Positions 28,965-37,144 of a DNA stretch of 64,000 nucleotides are shown here, piece by piece. The DNA is from Aminobacter anthyllidis. GTDB taxonomy: Bacteria > Pseudomonadota > Alphaproteobacteria > Rhizobiales > Rhizobiaceae. The stretch spans positions 310,001 to 374,000 of the forward strand of contig NZ_JAFLWW010000004.1 of assembly GCF_018555685.1 (NCBI RefSeq), given 5' to 3'. Position numbers and translations under genes: made by a program. Numbering within the stretch: position 1 is the stretch's first letter; the number at the start of each line of letters is the position of its first letter. Under the pieces are notes generated by a model that saw only the letters and a program-made list of their open reading frames with translations, searched no databases and had not been told where the DNA came from.

Positions 28965-29792
28965 GTGTTCGAACGTCACATCACCGATTGGGACAACGCC
29001 TACACAAACGGCGCAAACATCGCCGGTGGCGACCGTTGGCCTGCTGCCTGGGTCGAGCCGGCGCAGTCGTTTCGCCAAGCCCTGTCGGCCGCTGGTAGGG
29101 CGCGGCTAGACATCGCCTATGGCGACAAGCCGCGTAACCGGTTCGACCTTTTCCTGCCTGAAGGCGCGCCCAAAGGCCTGGTCGTGTTTGTGCATGGCGG
29201 CTACTGGATGGCACTGGACAAGAGTTTTTGGTCGCATCTCGCCAAGGGTTCCGTCGACAGCGGCTACGCGGTGGCGATGCCGTCCTACACCTTGTGTCCG
29301 GAAGTCAGGATTGGCGACATCGTGCGTGAGGTCGGCGCGGCGGTTGGCAAAGCAGCCGGACTTGTCGAAGGCCCGATCATGCTGACCGGCCATTCCGCCG
29401 GCGGACATCTGGTCTCCCGCATGGTCGCAGCCAGTTCGCCGCTTGCGCCTGAAGTACAGTCCCGTATCCGCCATGTCGTCTCGCTCTCGGGCGTCCATGA
29501 CCTCAGGTCCTTGATGAACACCGGCATGAACAAGACGCTGCACATCGACGAAGCCGAAGCGCTGGCCGAGAGCCCCGCTCTGCTGCGGCCGGTCGCCGGC
29601 GCGCGCATCACCTGTTGGGTCGGCGGCGGGGAACGGGCGGAGTTCCTGCGCCAGAACGATTTGCTCGCCAATATCTGGACCGGCCTTGGTGCCGCCACGG
29701 TGACGGTGGTTGAGCCCGATAGGCATCATTTCAGTGTCATCGACGGACTTGTCGACAAGGACCATGCGCTGACAAGGACCTTGCTCGGCTGA
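28965..29792 (+). CDS. Alpha/beta hydrolase, probable kynurenine formamidase (arylformamidase, AFMID-like)
   Basis: A 275-residue alpha/beta hydrolase. HGGYW at residues 77-81 is the oxyanion motif shared with eukaryotic kynurenine formamidases. The nucleophile Ser144 lies in LTGHSAGGHL, and the C-terminal Asp/His are likely in VVEPDRHHFSVIDGL. No signal peptide is present. It would hydrolyse N-formylkynurenine to kynurenine and formate, the one step between the dioxygenase and kynureninase genes seen here. The classical metal-dependent KynB is absent from the window. The GTG start at 28965 is chosen because GGGAGGGG lies 4 bases upstream. Other esterase or amidase activities remain possible. 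Confidence 0.82.
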   Translation: MFERHITDWDNAYTNGANIAGGDRWPAAWVEPAQSFRQALSAAGRARLDIAYGDKPRNRFDLFLPEGAPKGLVVFVHGGYWMALDKSFWSHLAKGSVDSGYAVAMPSYTLCPEVRIGDIVREVGAAVGKAAGLVEGPIMLTGHSAGGHLVSRMVAASSPLAPEVQSRIRHVVSLSGVHDLRSLMNTGMNKTLHIDEAEALAESPALLRPVAGARITCWVGGGERAEFLRQNDLLANIWTGLGAATVTVVEPDRHHFSVIDGLVDKDHALTRTLLG

Positions 29793-30154
29793 ACCCCGCT
29801 CGAGCGTGAAATCGTGGCGGCTTGTGCCGGCGATTAGCCAGGATGACTTGCCATGATTTTTGGCGGCAGTTCCTCAAGGGACTTGCCGGGAAGCGCGCGT
29901 CCGAAGGATCGTTGCCTGGCAGGCCGGCTTCGAGCAGTCGGAACCGGCGGTCGAAGACGACGACGCGCCGGGCAACGCGGACTGAATTCTAGCGCGCCGG
30001 TGATGCCTCGCCGGCGAGGGTCGTGGCCTTCGCTGACGGGGAAAAACCTGACCAAACTAAACTTGATATTTATAGTCATATTTTATATGGTCCCTTCGTG
30101 TTCGGGACGTGAACGGCCAGAAGGGCCGTCGCCGGGCAGATCGGGACGAAGGCT
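29793..30154. other. Intergenic region with a possible AT-rich promoter
   Basis: No convincing gene is seen in these 362 bases. The last third is strikingly AT-rich (about 30050-30092, with TTGATA and TATAGT/TATATG words) and probably contains the promoter for the small-gene cluster that follows. Confidence 0.45.
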
Positions 30155-30517
30155 GTGCCACAAGACGCAATGAACGGCCGGACGCGCCAGGTCAGCAGGT
30201 TGAGCTTGCAGGCGGCGAACGGCGCTCTGGAGTTTACCCGGGCCGAACTCCACCGATTGGTCTGGTCACGACCGATGACCGAAATTGCTCTCCAGCTTGG
30301 CGTGCGCGACCAGCAGGTGGCGCAGGCCTGCGATCGCCATGACATTGCTCGTCCGCAGCCGGGGCATTGGCAGAAGCTGCAATACGGCAAGGGTGTCGAG
30401 GCCTGGCCGCTTTCGACAGACTCCTACGCCGCCGAAGAGCCGGTCATCATCGCGGGCCGCGAGCCGTTCTCGCGCATGCGCGACAACGAGTTTGCGCCGG
30501 AGGCCAGCAGGTCATGA
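30155..30517 (+). CDS. Small putative DNA-binding protein (HTH-like), unknown function
   Basis: A 120-residue protein. Residues ~25-75 read FTRAELHRLVWSRPMTEIALQLGVRDQQVAQACDRHDIARPQPGHWQKL. This matches a recurrent small-protein helix-turn-helix pattern (ELxxLVWxxPMxxIAxxLGVxDxxVxxxCxxxxIxxPxxGxW). The rest is low in motifs. An internal ATG at 30170 is an alternative start. The stop overlaps the next gene (ATGA). It begins a trio of small overlapping or abutting genes. I do not recognise a characterised homologue. Confidence 0.65.
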   Translation: MPQDAMNGRTRQVSRLSLQAANGALEFTRAELHRLVWSRPMTEIALQLGVRDQQVAQACDRHDIARPQPGHWQKLQYGKGVEAWPLSTDSYAAEEPVIIAGREPFSRMRDNEFAPEASRS

Positions 30518-30858
30518 TGCATTTCAATCCCTACAAGGATACCGGCGGATTGCAGGGCGACAAGATGCGCCGTTATCGCGAGACGTTCGCCGAGGTCGAA
30601 GCGCTTGGCGCCCTGGTTCGCCGGACGAGGCGGCAGGCTGATCTGAGCCTGAAGCGCGTCAACGCCGCACCGGAACCCCACAGTGCGGCCAATGCCGTTT
30701 TCGCGGTGGAATTCGAACGCCACCGTGCCGACCGCGAAACGATGTTCGAGGCGATGCGCAAGCTTGAAACCGCGCGCCAGGCGCTGCGGGCAATCGCATC
30801 CGATTTCGCCATGGATCAGGACAAAACAGCCCCGATGGATCTGCGCCGCCCTGCTTGA
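30514..30858 (+). CDS. Small protein of unknown function
   Basis: A 114-residue, highly charged, mostly helical protein. A likely coiled coil runs over residues ~18-98, rich in Arg, Glu and Ala (MRRYRETFAEVEALGALVRRTRRQADL; ERHRADRETMFEAMRKLETARQALRA). There is no signal peptide or membrane segment. ATG 30514 overlaps the stop of the HTH-like gene, and the end overlaps the beginning of the next open frame, which suggests co-translation. I do not recognise the family. Confidence 0.6.
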   Translation: MMHFNPYKDTGGLQGDKMRRYRETFAEVEALGALVRRTRRQADLSLKRVNAAPEPHSAANAVFAVEFERHRADRETMFEAMRKLETARQALRAIASDFAMDQDKTAPMDLRRPA

Positions 30859-30905
30859 GGCAAGGTCGGATCGTCCGGGGACAACAGATAGCTGGAGACT
30901 GCCGA

Positions 30906-31226
30906 GTGTCAAAGATGGCTGAGATCGAACGCCGCAGCGAAGAGGCGTCAGCGCATATCCGCGCAACGATCATGAACGAGTTTTGCGAAGTCATGCATAA
31001 GACGGGCCTGTCACCGATTGCGGTGATGCGCCTTGCCGCCCAGGCGGTCGGATCGATCTATCGCGAAGTGGCCGACGTTCATGCCTGCCCCGATGGCTGC
31101 CCGTGCGGCTGGCGTCCACATGAAGCTTCCGACATAGAGGTGCTTGGCGCGGCACTAGCGGCTGCGTGCCGGCAGCACCGTTGCAACCACGATCTGCGCT
31201 TGATGCGGGTTATCGGCAGCGCCTGA
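30906..31226 (+). CDS. Small Cys-containing protein of unknown function
   Basis: A 106-residue protein. An N-terminal helical part (EIERRSEEASAHIRATIMNEFCEVMHKTGLSPIAVMRLAAQAVGSIYREVADV) is followed by a Cys cluster CPDGCPCGW and a later CRQHRC, enough to bind a metal ion. The GTG start at 30906 sits 9 bases after GGAG; ATG 30915 is the alternative. It lies in the same orientation just after the coiled-coil gene and completes the trio. The function is unknown. Confidence 0.6.
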   Translation: MSKMAEIERRSEEASAHIRATIMNEFCEVMHKTGLSPIAVMRLAAQAVGSIYREVADVHACPDGCPCGWRPHEASDIEVLGAALAAACRQHRCNHDLRLMRVIGSA

Positions 31227-31251
31227 TCGGGTGGCGGGTGGCGTCGCGCCT

Positions 31252-32094
31252 TTAGCGAACCGTCTGCCTCAGCCCTGCAAGCGCCTCCTGCACGTCGGCC
31301 CGCGCTTCGCTCGCTTCGGGCCAGACGGCGTAGACCGGATAGGTAAATTCCGGCGCGCCTTCGACAGCTTCCAGCTCGCCCGCGGCGATCAAGGGTGCAA
31401 CCACGCCCTTGCGGAAATAGCCCATGCCGCCGGCGCGCAGGATATAGCTCAGGCCGAGCGGACCGAGGCCGACAACAAGGCCTGGCTCGCCGAATGCCGT
31501 CGAGCTGGCGTCGTGCTGGGCGGCAAACAATGGCCCCCAATCGACATAGACATAGGTGTCGGCGTCCGGTCTGTCATTGCCGGGCCTAGTCCTGACCAGC
31601 ACGAGCTGTTCTTCCTGAAGGATCTCGACCTTGAAGCCTGGCAGCAGCTTCGGCGCATAGAGCACGGCGATGTCGAGCACACCGTTCCTGAGCTGGTCGA
31701 GCAACTGGTCCGGCACACCGACATGGGCGTGAACGGCAATCTCCGGCCTGGTCTTCTTCATCCACACCAGCCAGTCGAGCAGCAGCGGGTTCCACAGGCT
31801 GAGCTCGCCGCCCAGCGCAACCACGCTTGTCCGCCCGGACGGGATGGCCAGCTGGTAGCGGGCGCGTTCCCATATCTGGACAAAGGACTGGGCGAAGCGC
31901 TCGAACTCGCGGCCGGCCGGGGTCAGCTGCGCCCCGTTGCGATTGCGCACGAACAATTGCCGCCCGAGTTCATTCTCGAGCGTGCGGATGCGGGCGCTGA
32001 CAGTCGTCTGGGTGACATGGAGTCGATCTGCCGCCCTGAGGAAGCTGCCGCAATGAACGATTTCGAGAAACGTGCGGGCGCGATCGATGTCCAT
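31252..32094 (-). CDS. LysR-family transcriptional regulator
   Basis: A 280-residue LysR regulator. The N-terminal HTH reads MDIDRARTFLEIVHCGSFLRAADRLHVTQTTVSARIRTLENELGRQLFVR, followed by the LysR effector domain. The ATG at 32094 is standard, although the frame stays open upstream. It is divergent from a 5-formyltetrahydrofolate cyclo-ligase-like gene, and LysR-type sites are visible in the gap. Regulation of that neighbour, and perhaps of other C1 or folate genes, is likely but inferred. Confidence 0.92.
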   Translation of the reverse strand: MDIDRARTFLEIVHCGSFLRAADRLHVTQTTVSARIRTLENELGRQLFVRNRNGAQLTPAGREFERFAQSFVQIWERARYQLAIPSGRTSVVALGGELSLWNPLLLDWLVWMKKTRPEIAVHAHVGVPDQLLDQLRNGVLDIAVLYAPKLLPGFKVEILQEEQLVLVRTRPGNDRPDADTYVYVDWGPLFAAQHDASSTAFGEPGLVVGLGPLGLSYILRAGGMGYFRKGVVAPLIAAGELEAVEGAPEFTYPVYAVWPEASEARADVQEALAGLRQTVR

Positions 32095-32105
32095 AGTCTT
32101 ATTAG

Positions 32106-32128
32106 TGCAAAATAATTGCATCAATGCA
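32106..32128. promoter_or_regulatory. Candidate LysR binding site between lysR and the cyclo-ligase-like gene
   Basis: TGCAA-N5-TTGCA (32106-32120) overlaps TTGCATCAATGCA (32116-32128). The latter contains inverted TGCAT/ATGCA arms and fits the T-N11-A rule for LysR proteins. The site is 12 bases from the lysR start and ~90 bases from the divergent gene. Confidence 0.5.
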
Positions 32129-32215
32129 GCATTTAATTCCGTTTGCCTTCCGGATTGATGGAGCGCAACTTTTCTGTACCGACGATCGATCTCGCCGCGA
32201 AAACGGGACACGAAG

Positions 32216-32881
32216 ATGATGTCTGACGAAAAGAGCATTCCTGCCGATACACGGGAATACGCCTCGCCACCGTGCTTCATGCATGAACTCGAACCGGGAT
32301 ACCGGGCCGAAACGGCTCCCATGGACGCGTGGGCCGATGTCGCGCGATGGCGCAAGGCGGAGCGGGCGCGCCTGATCGACTTGCGATTGCTTGCCGATCC
32401 TGACGAGCGCAAGGCTCGCTCCGAACTCATCGCCGCCGAACTCGACCTGGCAATCGGCAAGGTCAGCGGCCGGATCGTCAGTGTCTATTGGCCTTTCCGC
32501 GGCGAGCCGGATCTTCGCAACTGGGCTGTCCAGGTGATCGGGCGTGGTGGCCGGATCGCCTTGCCCGTGGTCATCAAGAAGGCTTGGCCGCTTGAGTTCC
32601 GCGCCTGGTCGCCGGGCGATCCGCTGGAACGGGGCGTCTGGAACATTCTCGTTCCCGCCAATGGGCCGGCGATCCTGCCCGATGTCGTCATCGCGCCCGT
32701 CGTCGGTTTCGATGATGCGAACTATCGGCTGGGCTACGGCGGCGGCTTCTTCGACCGCACGCTCGCCGCCATGCCGAAGCGCCCGCTGGTCGTCGGCGTG
32801 GGCTACACCGGCAGCCGTATCGCCACGATCTATCCGCAGCCGCACGACATTCCGATGGACGTAATTGTCACTGACGAATGA
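32216..32881 (+). CDS. 5-formyltetrahydrofolate cyclo-ligase-family protein
   Basis: A 221-residue protein. From about residue 45 it follows the 5-FCL (MTHFS) fold: WRKAERARLIDLRL near the start, YWPFRGEPDLRNW in the middle, and PDVVIAPVVGFDDANYRLGYGGGFFDRTLA with the ATP/folate-binding glycine motif. Enzymes of the family convert 5-formyl-THF to methenyl-THF with ATP. An extra ~45 N-terminal residues (PPCFMHELEPGYRAE...) are not part of the classical enzyme. With two ATGs at 32216 and 32219, the first is used. It stands alone, divergent from LysR. A C1/folate role would fit the serine-cycle genes in this window. Confidence 0.85.
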   Translation: MMSDEKSIPADTREYASPPCFMHELEPGYRAETAPMDAWADVARWRKAERARLIDLRLLADPDERKARSELIAAELDLAIGKVSGRIVSVYWPFRGEPDLRNWAVQVIGRGGRIALPVVIKKAWPLEFRAWSPGDPLERGVWNILVPANGPAILPDVVIAPVVGFDDANYRLGYGGGFFDRTLAAMPKRPLVVGVGYTGSRIATIYPQPHDIPMDVIVTDE

Positions 32882-33011
32882 GCGATGGCTAATAGGTCGC
32901 AGCACCCCACTCTTGTCCTAACGGGCTCTGCTGTTAGGCTTTGATCATGCGATGCCGGATGTCCGGACAGTCAGTGCGACACGCATCGCAACTGGGAGGA
33001 GGTCGCCTGTC

Positions 33012-33419
33012 GTGAATGAAGCTGTGCAGCCAAAGGGGCGTTCGCTCTATCTCGAACTCGGAGGTGAAGAAGCCGTCCGACGGCTGGTCGAGATCTTCTA
33101 CGACATCGTCGAGCAGGACGAGGCCGCGGCCGAGCTGCACCTGTTGCACCGCAGGGGACATGGCGTCGCGCATTCGCGCGAGGAACAGTTCAACTATCTC
33201 TCAGGCTTCTTCGGTGGTCCGAGCTACTATGTCCAGAAGCACGGGCATTCGCGCCTGAAGGAAATCCACGAGCATGTGGCGATCGGCCCGGAACTACGCG
33301 ATCTCTGGCTGACATGCATGCGCCAGGCGGTGGAGAAGGCCGGCCTGTCCGAGCACCTGCAGGCATTGGTGATGCGCCACTTTACCTTTGCCGCCGAGAT
33401 GACAAGAAACCAGGATTGA
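33012..33419 (+). CDS. Group II truncated haemoglobin
   Basis: A 135-residue 2-on-2 globin. The early LYLELGGEEAVRRLVEIFYDIVEQD is the globin A-B region. FNYLSGFFGGPSYYVQKHGHSRLKEIHEHVAIGPELRDLWLTCM carries the proximal His and the Trp in helix G typical of group II. Such proteins bind O2 or NO and are linked to nitrosative-stress protection or oxygen handling. I take GTG 33012 as start, 10 bases after GGAGG; the frame remains open upstream to 32952. Confidence 0.9.
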   Translation: MNEAVQPKGRSLYLELGGEEAVRRLVEIFYDIVEQDEAAAELHLLHRRGHGVAHSREEQFNYLSGFFGGPSYYVQKHGHSRLKEIHEHVAIGPELRDLWLTCMRQAVEKAGLSEHLQALVMRHFTFAAEMTRNQD

Positions 33420-33457
33420 GCCAGTCAAGCTGGCTTTCCAGCCGCCTTGGCGGCTGG
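33420..33457. terminator. Two hairpins between convergent haemoglobin and ftsZ genes
   Basis: GCCAG/CTGGC followed by TTT (33420-33437) and CCAGCCGCC/GGCGGCTGG (33438-33457) lie between convergent stop codons. Together they probably terminate one or both transcripts; the T tracts are short. Confidence 0.45.
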
Positions 33458-33472
33458 TCCCGGCGTTAAGCC

Positions 33473-34507
33473 TCAGTGGTAGGGCTGCATCGAGCCCGGC
33501 GCGGGTTCGCCACGCATGTTGACGACCGGCTCGCCTTGCGACGTCGGCGCAGACAGCCCGGTGGCAACCACTGATACCTTGAACTGGCCCTGGAGCGAGT
33601 TGTCGAAGATCGCGCCGACAATGATGTCGGCTTCGTCGCCGACCTCCTCGCGGATGCGGGTGGCCGCCTCGTCGACCTCGAACAGCGTCATGTCCATGCC
33701 GCCGGAGATCGAGATCAGCACGCCCCTGGCGCCCTTAATCGAGTTCTCATCGATGAGCGGGTTGGCGATCGACGCTTCGGCCGCCTTGCTGGCGCGGTTC
33801 TCGCCGCTGCCGACGCCCGTGCCCATCATGGCGCGGCCCATGTCGCGCATCACCGTCTTGACGTCGGCGAAGTCGAGATTGATCAGGCCTTCCTTGACGA
33901 TCAGGTTGGTGATGCAGCTGACGCCGGAATAAAGCACCTTGTCGGCGATGCCGAACGCATCCTCGAAGGTGGTCTTGGCGTTGGCGATGCGAAACAGGTT
34001 CTGGTTCGGAATGACAATCACCGTATCGGCGGCCTGGCGCAAAAGCTCGATGCCCTGTTCGGCCATCTGCATGCGCCGCTTGCCTTCGAAGGTGAAGGGC
34101 TTGGTGACGATGGCGACGGTAAGGATGCCTGCCGCCCGTGCTGCCCTTGCAATGACTGGTGCAGCACCTGTTCCGGTGCCGCCGCCCATGCCGGCCGTCA
34201 CGAAGCACATATGCGTGCCGGCAAGCTGGTCCATGATTTCGTGGATCGATTCCTCGGCTGCGGCCTGGCCGACCTCTGGCAGGGAACCGGCACCGAGACC
34301 TTCGGTCACCACGGCGCCGAGCTGAACCAGCTTCGAGGCTTTCGACATGGTCAGCGCCTGGGCGTCGGTGTTGGCAACGATGAACTCAGTGCCCTCGAGA
34401 CCTTCGGCAATCATATTGTTGACGGCGTTGCCGCCACCGCCGCCGACACCGATAACGGTCAGCTTCGGCCTCATTTCCGAGATCTCAGGTTTCTTGGAAG
34501 TGCTCAT
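33473..34507 (-). CDS. Short FtsZ paralogue lacking the C-terminal linker and tail (FtsZ2-like)
   Basis: A 344-residue tubulin-like GTPase. [13 protein letters not shown] opens the GTP-binding domain, the tubulin signature is [16 protein letters not shown], and the T7 loop is [11 protein letters not shown] with the catalytic Asp. After the globular domain (~residue 325) the protein ends with [18 protein letters not shown]. The long linker and the conserved IPAFLRRQ-like tail that binds FtsA and other partners in full FtsZ are missing. Rhizobia carry such a second ftsZ (S. meliloti FtsZ2). No ftsA, ftsQ or ddl lies nearby, so this is not the division-cluster copy. It may modulate the main Z ring. 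Confidence 0.92.
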   Translation of the reverse strand: MSTSKKPEISEMRPKLTVIGVGGGGGNAVNNMIAEGLEGTEFIVANTDAQALTMSKASKLVQLGAVVTEGLGAGSLPEVGQAAAEESIHEIMDQLAGTHMCFVTAGMGGGTGTGAAPVIARAARAAGILTVAIVTKPFTFEGKRRMQMAEQGIELLRQAADTVIVIPNQNLFRIANAKTTFEDAFGIADKVLYSGVSCITNLIVKEGLINLDFADVKTVMRDMGRAMMGTGVGSGENRASKAAEASIANPLIDENSIKGARGVLISISGGMDMTLFEVDEAATRIREEVGDEADIIVGAIFDNSLQGQFKVSVVATGLSAPTSQGEPVVNMRGEPAPGSMQPYH

Positions 34508-34710
34508 AGTTCCGTTTCCTGCGCAGCGCCCCTGCCCGAATCGGACCGGCTCAGGGAATCAGATTGATGAGGAGGCTGCAAGGAATAGCCTGCCGATTGC
34601 GGTTTTTAACCGGCAGGTCCAGGCTTTTGCACTTGTATGTGACAGTGGTGGGCGTCCGATCTGATGTCCGGCCGCGGCTAGAGCGACCGGACAGCACTGG
34701 CTGCGGTTGG

Positions 34711-35400
34711 TCAGAACGATTTTGCCGCCTCTTCGATCAGCGCGACAATCTCATTGGCATGCGAGGCCAGCGAGGCGTGGCTGGCATCGAGCGTGATGGT
34801 CTTGCGCGTCTTGATGCGGTCCGCCATCCACTGCTCGGTATCAGGCGGGATCATGTTGTCGCGGCTCGAGACCTGATACCAGCTCGGCTTGGTGTGCCAG
34901 GCCGCCGGACCGGCCTTGTCCTCGAAGCAACGCGCCGCGATCGGCTTTTGCGTCACCGCCATCACGAGTGCTTCGGTTTCGTCCAGGTCCTGGCTGAAGC
35001 TCTGGCGGAACGTGTCCTGGGCGAGCCAGAGGAAGCCATCCTTGTCGGGGCGGATGCTGGCAGCCCCCGAAGGCGGTTCACGACGGGCAAAGATGCTGCC
35101 GAGGCTGTCGCCTTCCTCGGGCGCGAAGGCGGCGATGTAAACCAGTCCGACGACGTTCGGGACGTGGCCTGCGCCTGATATGACCGCGCCGCCATAGGAA
35201 TGGCCGACCAGCAGAGTGGGTCCATCCTGTGCGGCGGCAAGCTTTGACGTGCGGTCTATGTCGTGGGCCAGCGAAGTCAGCGGGTTCTGTACCGCAGCCA
35301 CCTTGTAGCCCTTGGTGTGGAGCGGGGGAATGACATGGCGCCAGTGCGAGGCATCGCCCCAGGCGCCGTGGACAAGAACGATATTCCTTACCGATGGCAT
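34711..35400 (-). CDS. Alpha/beta hydrolase
   Basis: A 229-residue single-domain hydrolase. VLVHGAWGDASHW forms the oxyanion region, LVGHSYGGAVISGA holds the nucleophile Ser, and DASHASLASHANEI holds the C-terminal catalytic His. It resembles esterases of the salicylate-esterase/EstC type (VHGAW... GHSYGG). No signal peptide is seen. The start ATG 35400 was chosen at MPSVRNIVLVHG, since upstream residues do not belong to the fold. It is divergent from the MocR gene. The substrate is unknown. Confidence 0.87.
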   Translation of the reverse strand: MPSVRNIVLVHGAWGDASHWRHVIPPLHTKGYKVAAVQNPLTSLAHDIDRTSKLAAAQDGPTLLVGHSYGGAVISGAGHVPNVVGLVYIAAFAPEEGDSLGSIFARREPPSGAASIRPDKDGFLWLAQDTFRQSFSQDLDETEALVMAVTQKPIAARCFEDKAGPAAWHTKPSWYQVSSRDNMIPPDTEQWMADRIKTRKTITLDASHASLASHANEIVALIEEAAKSF

Positions 35401-35752
35401 AACCAGTCTCCTTCTGTTGAATTCGAGCCGTTTGCGCGCGGTTGCAGGTCGCTTTCGAGAAATGGCAGTGCGAGTATCCACCGATCGCAAGGTCCGGCGG
35501 ATTGCGCCTTCAGTGTCTGCAGCAACGGGCAGTCTGCGTTTGCCTTGTGACGACTATGCGACGCCCAGCCTATGCCCGTGCGGTCCCCGCGTCGATTTAT
35601 TGTCCGGTCTAGTGTGGCAAACAAAACCGTGATGCGGGTTGCCGGCTGACGCCGAGGCGCAAAAGGAAAGGCCCGTTCTTAACAGGCAGGATGGTGGTCA
35701 TCGGCATACATTATGCATATATATGGAAAACGATGATGGAACCTGTGGCGTC
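35401..35752. promoter_or_regulatory. Divergent promoter region between hydrolase and MocR genes
   Basis: No gene is evident in these 352 bases. A short AT-rich block TTATGCATATATATGG (35711-35726), containing the palindrome TATGCATA (35712-35719), sits ~30 bases before the chosen MocR start and probably includes its promoter or an autoregulatory site. Confidence 0.4.
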
Positions 35753-37141
35753 ATGACTGTCAACAATTGGTCACCTTCGATCTCGAAGGCCGACGGTCCG
35801 CTCTACCTGGCGATAGCCGATGCCCTGTCGGTCGACATCGCGTCGGGCCGGCTGCCCGGCGGCTTCCGCCTGCCGCCGCAGCGGACGCTTGCCGACCAGC
35901 TTGGCATCGACTTCACCACGGTGAGCCGTGCTTATGCCGAGGCGCGCAAGCGCGGGCTGGTCGAAGGCCGGGTTGGGCAGGGCACCTATGTCAGGATGCG
36001 TCGTCCGTCCGGCTCGCAGGCGACGGTGACCGGCGTCGTCGACATGAGCATGAACCTGCCGCCGCGTTTTGATGATCCGGACCTGGCGGCGAGGATGTGG
36101 GACGGCATCGCCGAACTGCAGGCTGGCGACGGCCTCGGCCTGCTGATGCGCTACCAGGAAGCCGGAGGCACGTTGCGCGACCGCGCCGCGGGAGCCATGT
36201 GGCTAGCACTTCGGCTGGGCGATATCGGTCCAGGCCGGTTAATGGTCTGCCCCGGTGCGCAAGGCGCGTTGCTGGCGCTGCTGGGAGCGTTGGCCGCGCC
36301 TGGCGAAACGATCTGCGCCGAAGCACTTACCTATCCCGGCCTGCTGGCAGTTGCCGAGCATCTGCGTATCGGCGTCACCGGTGTCGCGATGGATGCGGAA
36401 GGGCTCATCCCCGAAGCCTTCGAGGAAACCTGCCGCAAGCGCGCGCCCAAGCTGCTCTATTGCACGCCGACTCTGCACAATCCGACGACGACAACATTGT
36501 CGCAAGCGCGGCGCGAGCGCATCGTGGCGATCGCGCGCCAGCACGATGTGCTGATCGTCGAAGACGATGCCTATGGCGCACTGCCGCTCAATCCGGTAGC
36601 CACCTTTGCGGCACTTGCGCCTGAAATCACCTACCACATTGCCGGCCTGGCCAAGTGCCTGGCGCCGGCCCTGCGCGTGGCCTACGTGGTGGTGCCACAG
36701 GAGCGCACGGTCGCCCACCTGGCAGGCGCCATCCGGGCGACCGCGGGCATGGCCTCGCCGCTCACCGCTTCGCTCGCCACGCGATGGATCGAAACAGGGG
36801 TTGCCCAGTCTGTGCTGGCGGCAATCCGCGTCGAAGCCACGCAGCGGCAGGCGATAGCGTCGCAACTGCTGCCGTCCAGCCTCGTGCAGGCAAATGCCGA
36901 AGGTTTCCACGTCTGGCTGAAGCTTCCCTCAGACTGGAACCGGAGCGACTTTGCCGCCCGCTTGCGCTCCGCCGGTATCGGCGTCGTCACCAGCGACGCC
37001 TTCTCTGTTTCAGGGCCCGCTCCCGAGGCGGTTCGCCTCGGTCTGGGGGCGGCGCCCAATCAGGCTTCGCTCGCTGCGAGTCTCGAGACCGTCGCCGACC
37101 TGCTTGGCCAGCAGTCGACCATGTCGTCGATGGTGGTGTAA
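35753..37141 (+). CDS. MocR-type regulator: GntR HTH fused to aminotransferase-like domain
   Basis: A 462-residue fusion. Residues ~12-80 are a GntR winged helix (IADALSVDIASGRLPGGFRLPPQRTLADQLGIDFTTVSRAYAEARKRGLVEGRVGQGTYV). A fold-type I aminotransferase domain follows, with the PLP Lys301 in AGLAKCLAPALRVAY and the Asp in VEDDAYGAL. MocR regulators sense PLP or amino compounds rather than transaminate. ATG 35753 is the conservative start; ATG 35723 in frame is possible. It ends 3 bases from the convergent oxygenase-like gene. Confidence 0.9.
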   Translation: MTVNNWSPSISKADGPLYLAIADALSVDIASGRLPGGFRLPPQRTLADQLGIDFTTVSRAYAEARKRGLVEGRVGQGTYVRMRRPSGSQATVTGVVDMSMNLPPRFDDPDLAARMWDGIAELQAGDGLGLLMRYQEAGGTLRDRAAGAMWLALRLGDIGPGRLMVCPGAQGALLALLGALAAPGETICAEALTYPGLLAVAEHLRIGVTGVAMDAEGLIPEAFEETCRKRAPKLLYCTPTLHNPTTTTLSQARRERIVAIARQHDVLIVEDDAYGALPLNPVATFAALAPEITYHIAGLAKCLAPALRVAYVVVPQERTVAHLAGAIRATAGMASPLTASLATRWIETGVAQSVLAAIRVEATQRQAIASQLLPSSLVQANAEGFHVWLKLPSDWNRSDFAARLRSAGIGVVTSDAFSVSGPAPEAVRLGLGAAPNQASLAASLETVADLLGQQSTMSSMVV

Positions 37142-37144
37142 GCG

